Below are positions 61,996 to 64,000 of a DNA stretch of 64,000 bases, in pieces. Made by a program: the position numbers and the translations under genes. The stretch comes from Straminergon stramineum (Eukaryota > Streptophyta > Bryopsida > Hypnales > Calliergonaceae). Where the stretch lies: NCBI GenBank assembly GCA_963920665.1, contig OY987265.1, forward strand, positions 36,709,001 to 36,773,000, read 5' to 3'. The notes below the pieces were generated by a model. The model did no database searches and was not told the DNA's origin. It was given only the letters and a program-made list of their open reading frames with translations. Each line of letters opens with the position of its first letter. Positions within the stretch are counted from its first letter, which is position 1.

Positions 61996-62633
61996 TTAAC
62001 CCTTAAATGCCCAAGGTCTTTTTTGAGCTTCTTGGAATTTGCTCTAAATTGAACAAAAAATCACCATTTTGATAAGTTTCATCAGTTTGTTTTGAATTAT
62101 AACTGTACAAATTCAAACAAGACATGTTAGAGATTACATGGGAAAGAAAACACAAAAGTATTACTTATGGATTGAAAGATTATAATGTCTGATCAGGAGG
62201 GGGTTAAAATTGTGAAAGTGATTTGAAGTCTTTCAATCCTCTTCACATGTCAAAACCAAAAAGTTGGTCACCAAAAACATATGACGTTAAAGGACAAAAC
62301 ATGCATAACCCCAATTCAATTTATAGCTTCTCAAAATCTACTCTACAATTTTTCTAAATGAATTTCTTATGGGATTCTTTCTTCAAGTTTTAGTGTATTT
62401 GAAACTCATTTCCAAGAAACCTCAGCACTAAAAAAATCAACACCCTTGCACAAAATATTGAATAGAAAAATCATAATCATTCATTTTCAAGATCTGATTT
62501 TTTATGATAAAAATGGACTTTAGAAAGATGTTTTTGAAAATATAAACTACTAAAAAGAGTGACATGATAATGTTTTATTTAACTTCAAAGTTTTGTTGAC
62601 ACTAGAATTTGGTGCCTTAGGGTTTAGGGTGAA
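61996..62633. mobile_element. TTAA-bounded element, family C copy 2
   Basis: Begins TTAACCCTTAAATGCCCAAG and ends CCTTAGGGTTTAGGGTGAA (terminal TTAA mutated). It aligns along its length with 37857-38505. Confidence 0.75.
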
Positions 62634-64000
62634 GGTGAAAACACCCTAAACTATCAAAATAACCAATTCAGCATAGTTGGAGGCACATTTTTCAAGAAAA
62701 AATATTTATGTGGTATTAGCAATAGAAAATCATGAATTTCAAAAAGTAAAAATATAAAAAATAAGTTAGGACAAGTAATTACTATGAATTTTCAAAGTGG
62801 GAGCACCCTGGGCCTTTGAACCCATTGTGTAGCTTGGTCATAAACCCAAACTTTAGAGAATCAGCAATCAACCAATAACAATTAAGTAAGGAAACAATTT
62901 AATGGCACTTTGGGGGATACTATAAGTAGAAGTCTACTTGTCAAGAATGGTACAAGGATAGTTTGGGATGCTTTCACCTTTAGTTCATTGTAATTTGTTT
63001 CTAAATTCATCCCTTTGATAGTGTCGCTTATAAAATATAAATTACTTGAATTTATGTGAAGCATTAATCTAGCTAAATACCATAGAAAGATCATACTCTT
63101 ACATTGTGAAATTGGGGAGGCCAAGAAATTTGTCATGTTTGGTACGACATCCATAAGTTTTGCTTATCATTTGTCTTTCTCCTAGTATTTGGAAAATTTG
63201 AAAAAAAAATAAAAAATAAAAAATAAAAATTCTATGGCAATCACTAGATTAACATTTCTAAACCACAAAAAATGGATTTGTAAACATGTTACTCAAATAG
63301 ATACAAGCGCAACCAAGATCCATTGAAGATTGTTTGGGAATAAAATCATCCAACAATAATTGAATAGTTTAAATGTTATGAGATGAAAATATCCTTATTT
63401 GAATATCTTCCTTGGAGAGAGGGAGCATTGTATTTTGTCTTCAAAATATTGTAGGTTAAATTTAGGATCATTCATAATCTTGTGATGAAAGAATTATAAA
63501 AATTGTAGAAGTTATATATAGCTAATAGTATACAGGTATATGTATTAGAATTAAAATAGAATGTGAAGTAAGATGGATTTTTACCAAAATATAAAAAATA
63601 ACACAAGGTTTGTTCAAAAGAATTAATAGCAATTCCCTGTAATTTTTCAAAATAAGCAAGAGATCTAACATTCTAAGATTTTGACACTTGGTAGATGATC
63701 GATAATTGATACATTGGTAGTGTAGCATGTGTTGGATAGAAAAGTGTTTTGGCAGTTATGATGGATGTTGAAGAAAATTATATAAAATTTATTTGATATG
63801 ATACATTGCTTCATTCTATGGGGTTGTGGTGCAAAAAATTTATATTCAATCCATGACTTACTTCAAGGTGCTTTAAATACTAGTAGCAAAGTTTATACCA
63901 AATGCAATGCCTTGAATTTGTTTTGTTTTGTGATTGCCTTAGCAATAGAAGTTGTACGTGTTTGAGTTTTGAAATAAGTTGTTGTGAATCAATGGTTAAT
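62634..64000. other. AT-rich intergenic DNA to the window end
   Basis: No gene supported. Short minus frames at 62882-63154 and 63522-63728 have AT-biased composition and no domain. An AAAAAATAAAAAATAAAA run lies near 63203. Confidence 0.4.

Overview
The window looks like nuclear DNA of a land plant. Genes are split by short GT-AG introns, intergenic DNA is very AT-rich, and transposon debris is dense. The four multi-exon genes encode plant-type proteins. Their short introns and modest divergence from flowering-plant sequences suggest a seedless lineage such as a bryophyte, but this is weak inference.

Five genes can be supported. (1) 10641-16135 (-): a 14-exon gene for centromere protein C (CENP-C), rebuilt exon by exon with all phases compatible, 862 aa, carrying a clear CENP-C motif. 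(2) 33889-34593 (+): a single-exon, divergent PLATZ-type zinc-binding protein. (3) 42242-44892 (+): a 6-exon ARL8-type small GTPase, 184 aa. (4) 47922-51512 (-): a 7-exon WAT1-related (EamA/DMT) membrane transporter, 382 aa. (5) 59110-61346 (-): a coiled-coil protein of unknown function with 4 proposed exons. A split, unrecognised coding-like fragment lies on both sides of a transposon at 22178-25715. Genes 3 and 4 are convergent. No pathway links the genes.

The rest is mostly repeats. 0.6-10.5 kb: one TTAA-bounded element, then three copies of one repeat, two of them forming a large inverted pair that ends about 120 bp from the CENP-C stop. 16.5-35 kb: AT-rich DNA with CACTA-type elements whose ends and 3-bp target duplications can be read, including a 34-bp remnant that is almost only two termini, plus foldbacks, tandem arrays and the PLATZ gene. 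35-64 kb: genes embedded among many non-autonomous elements that begin TTAACCC and end GGGTTAA. At least twelve copies in five size/sequence families share these ends and occur in TTAA sites, as expected of piggyBac-type elements. One copy is nested inside another and two abut on a single TTAA. An Emigrant-like MITE and a GC-rich inverted repeat upstream of the transporter complete the picture.

The most unusual feature is this set of piggyBac-like TTAA elements in a plant genome; no transposase for them is in the window.
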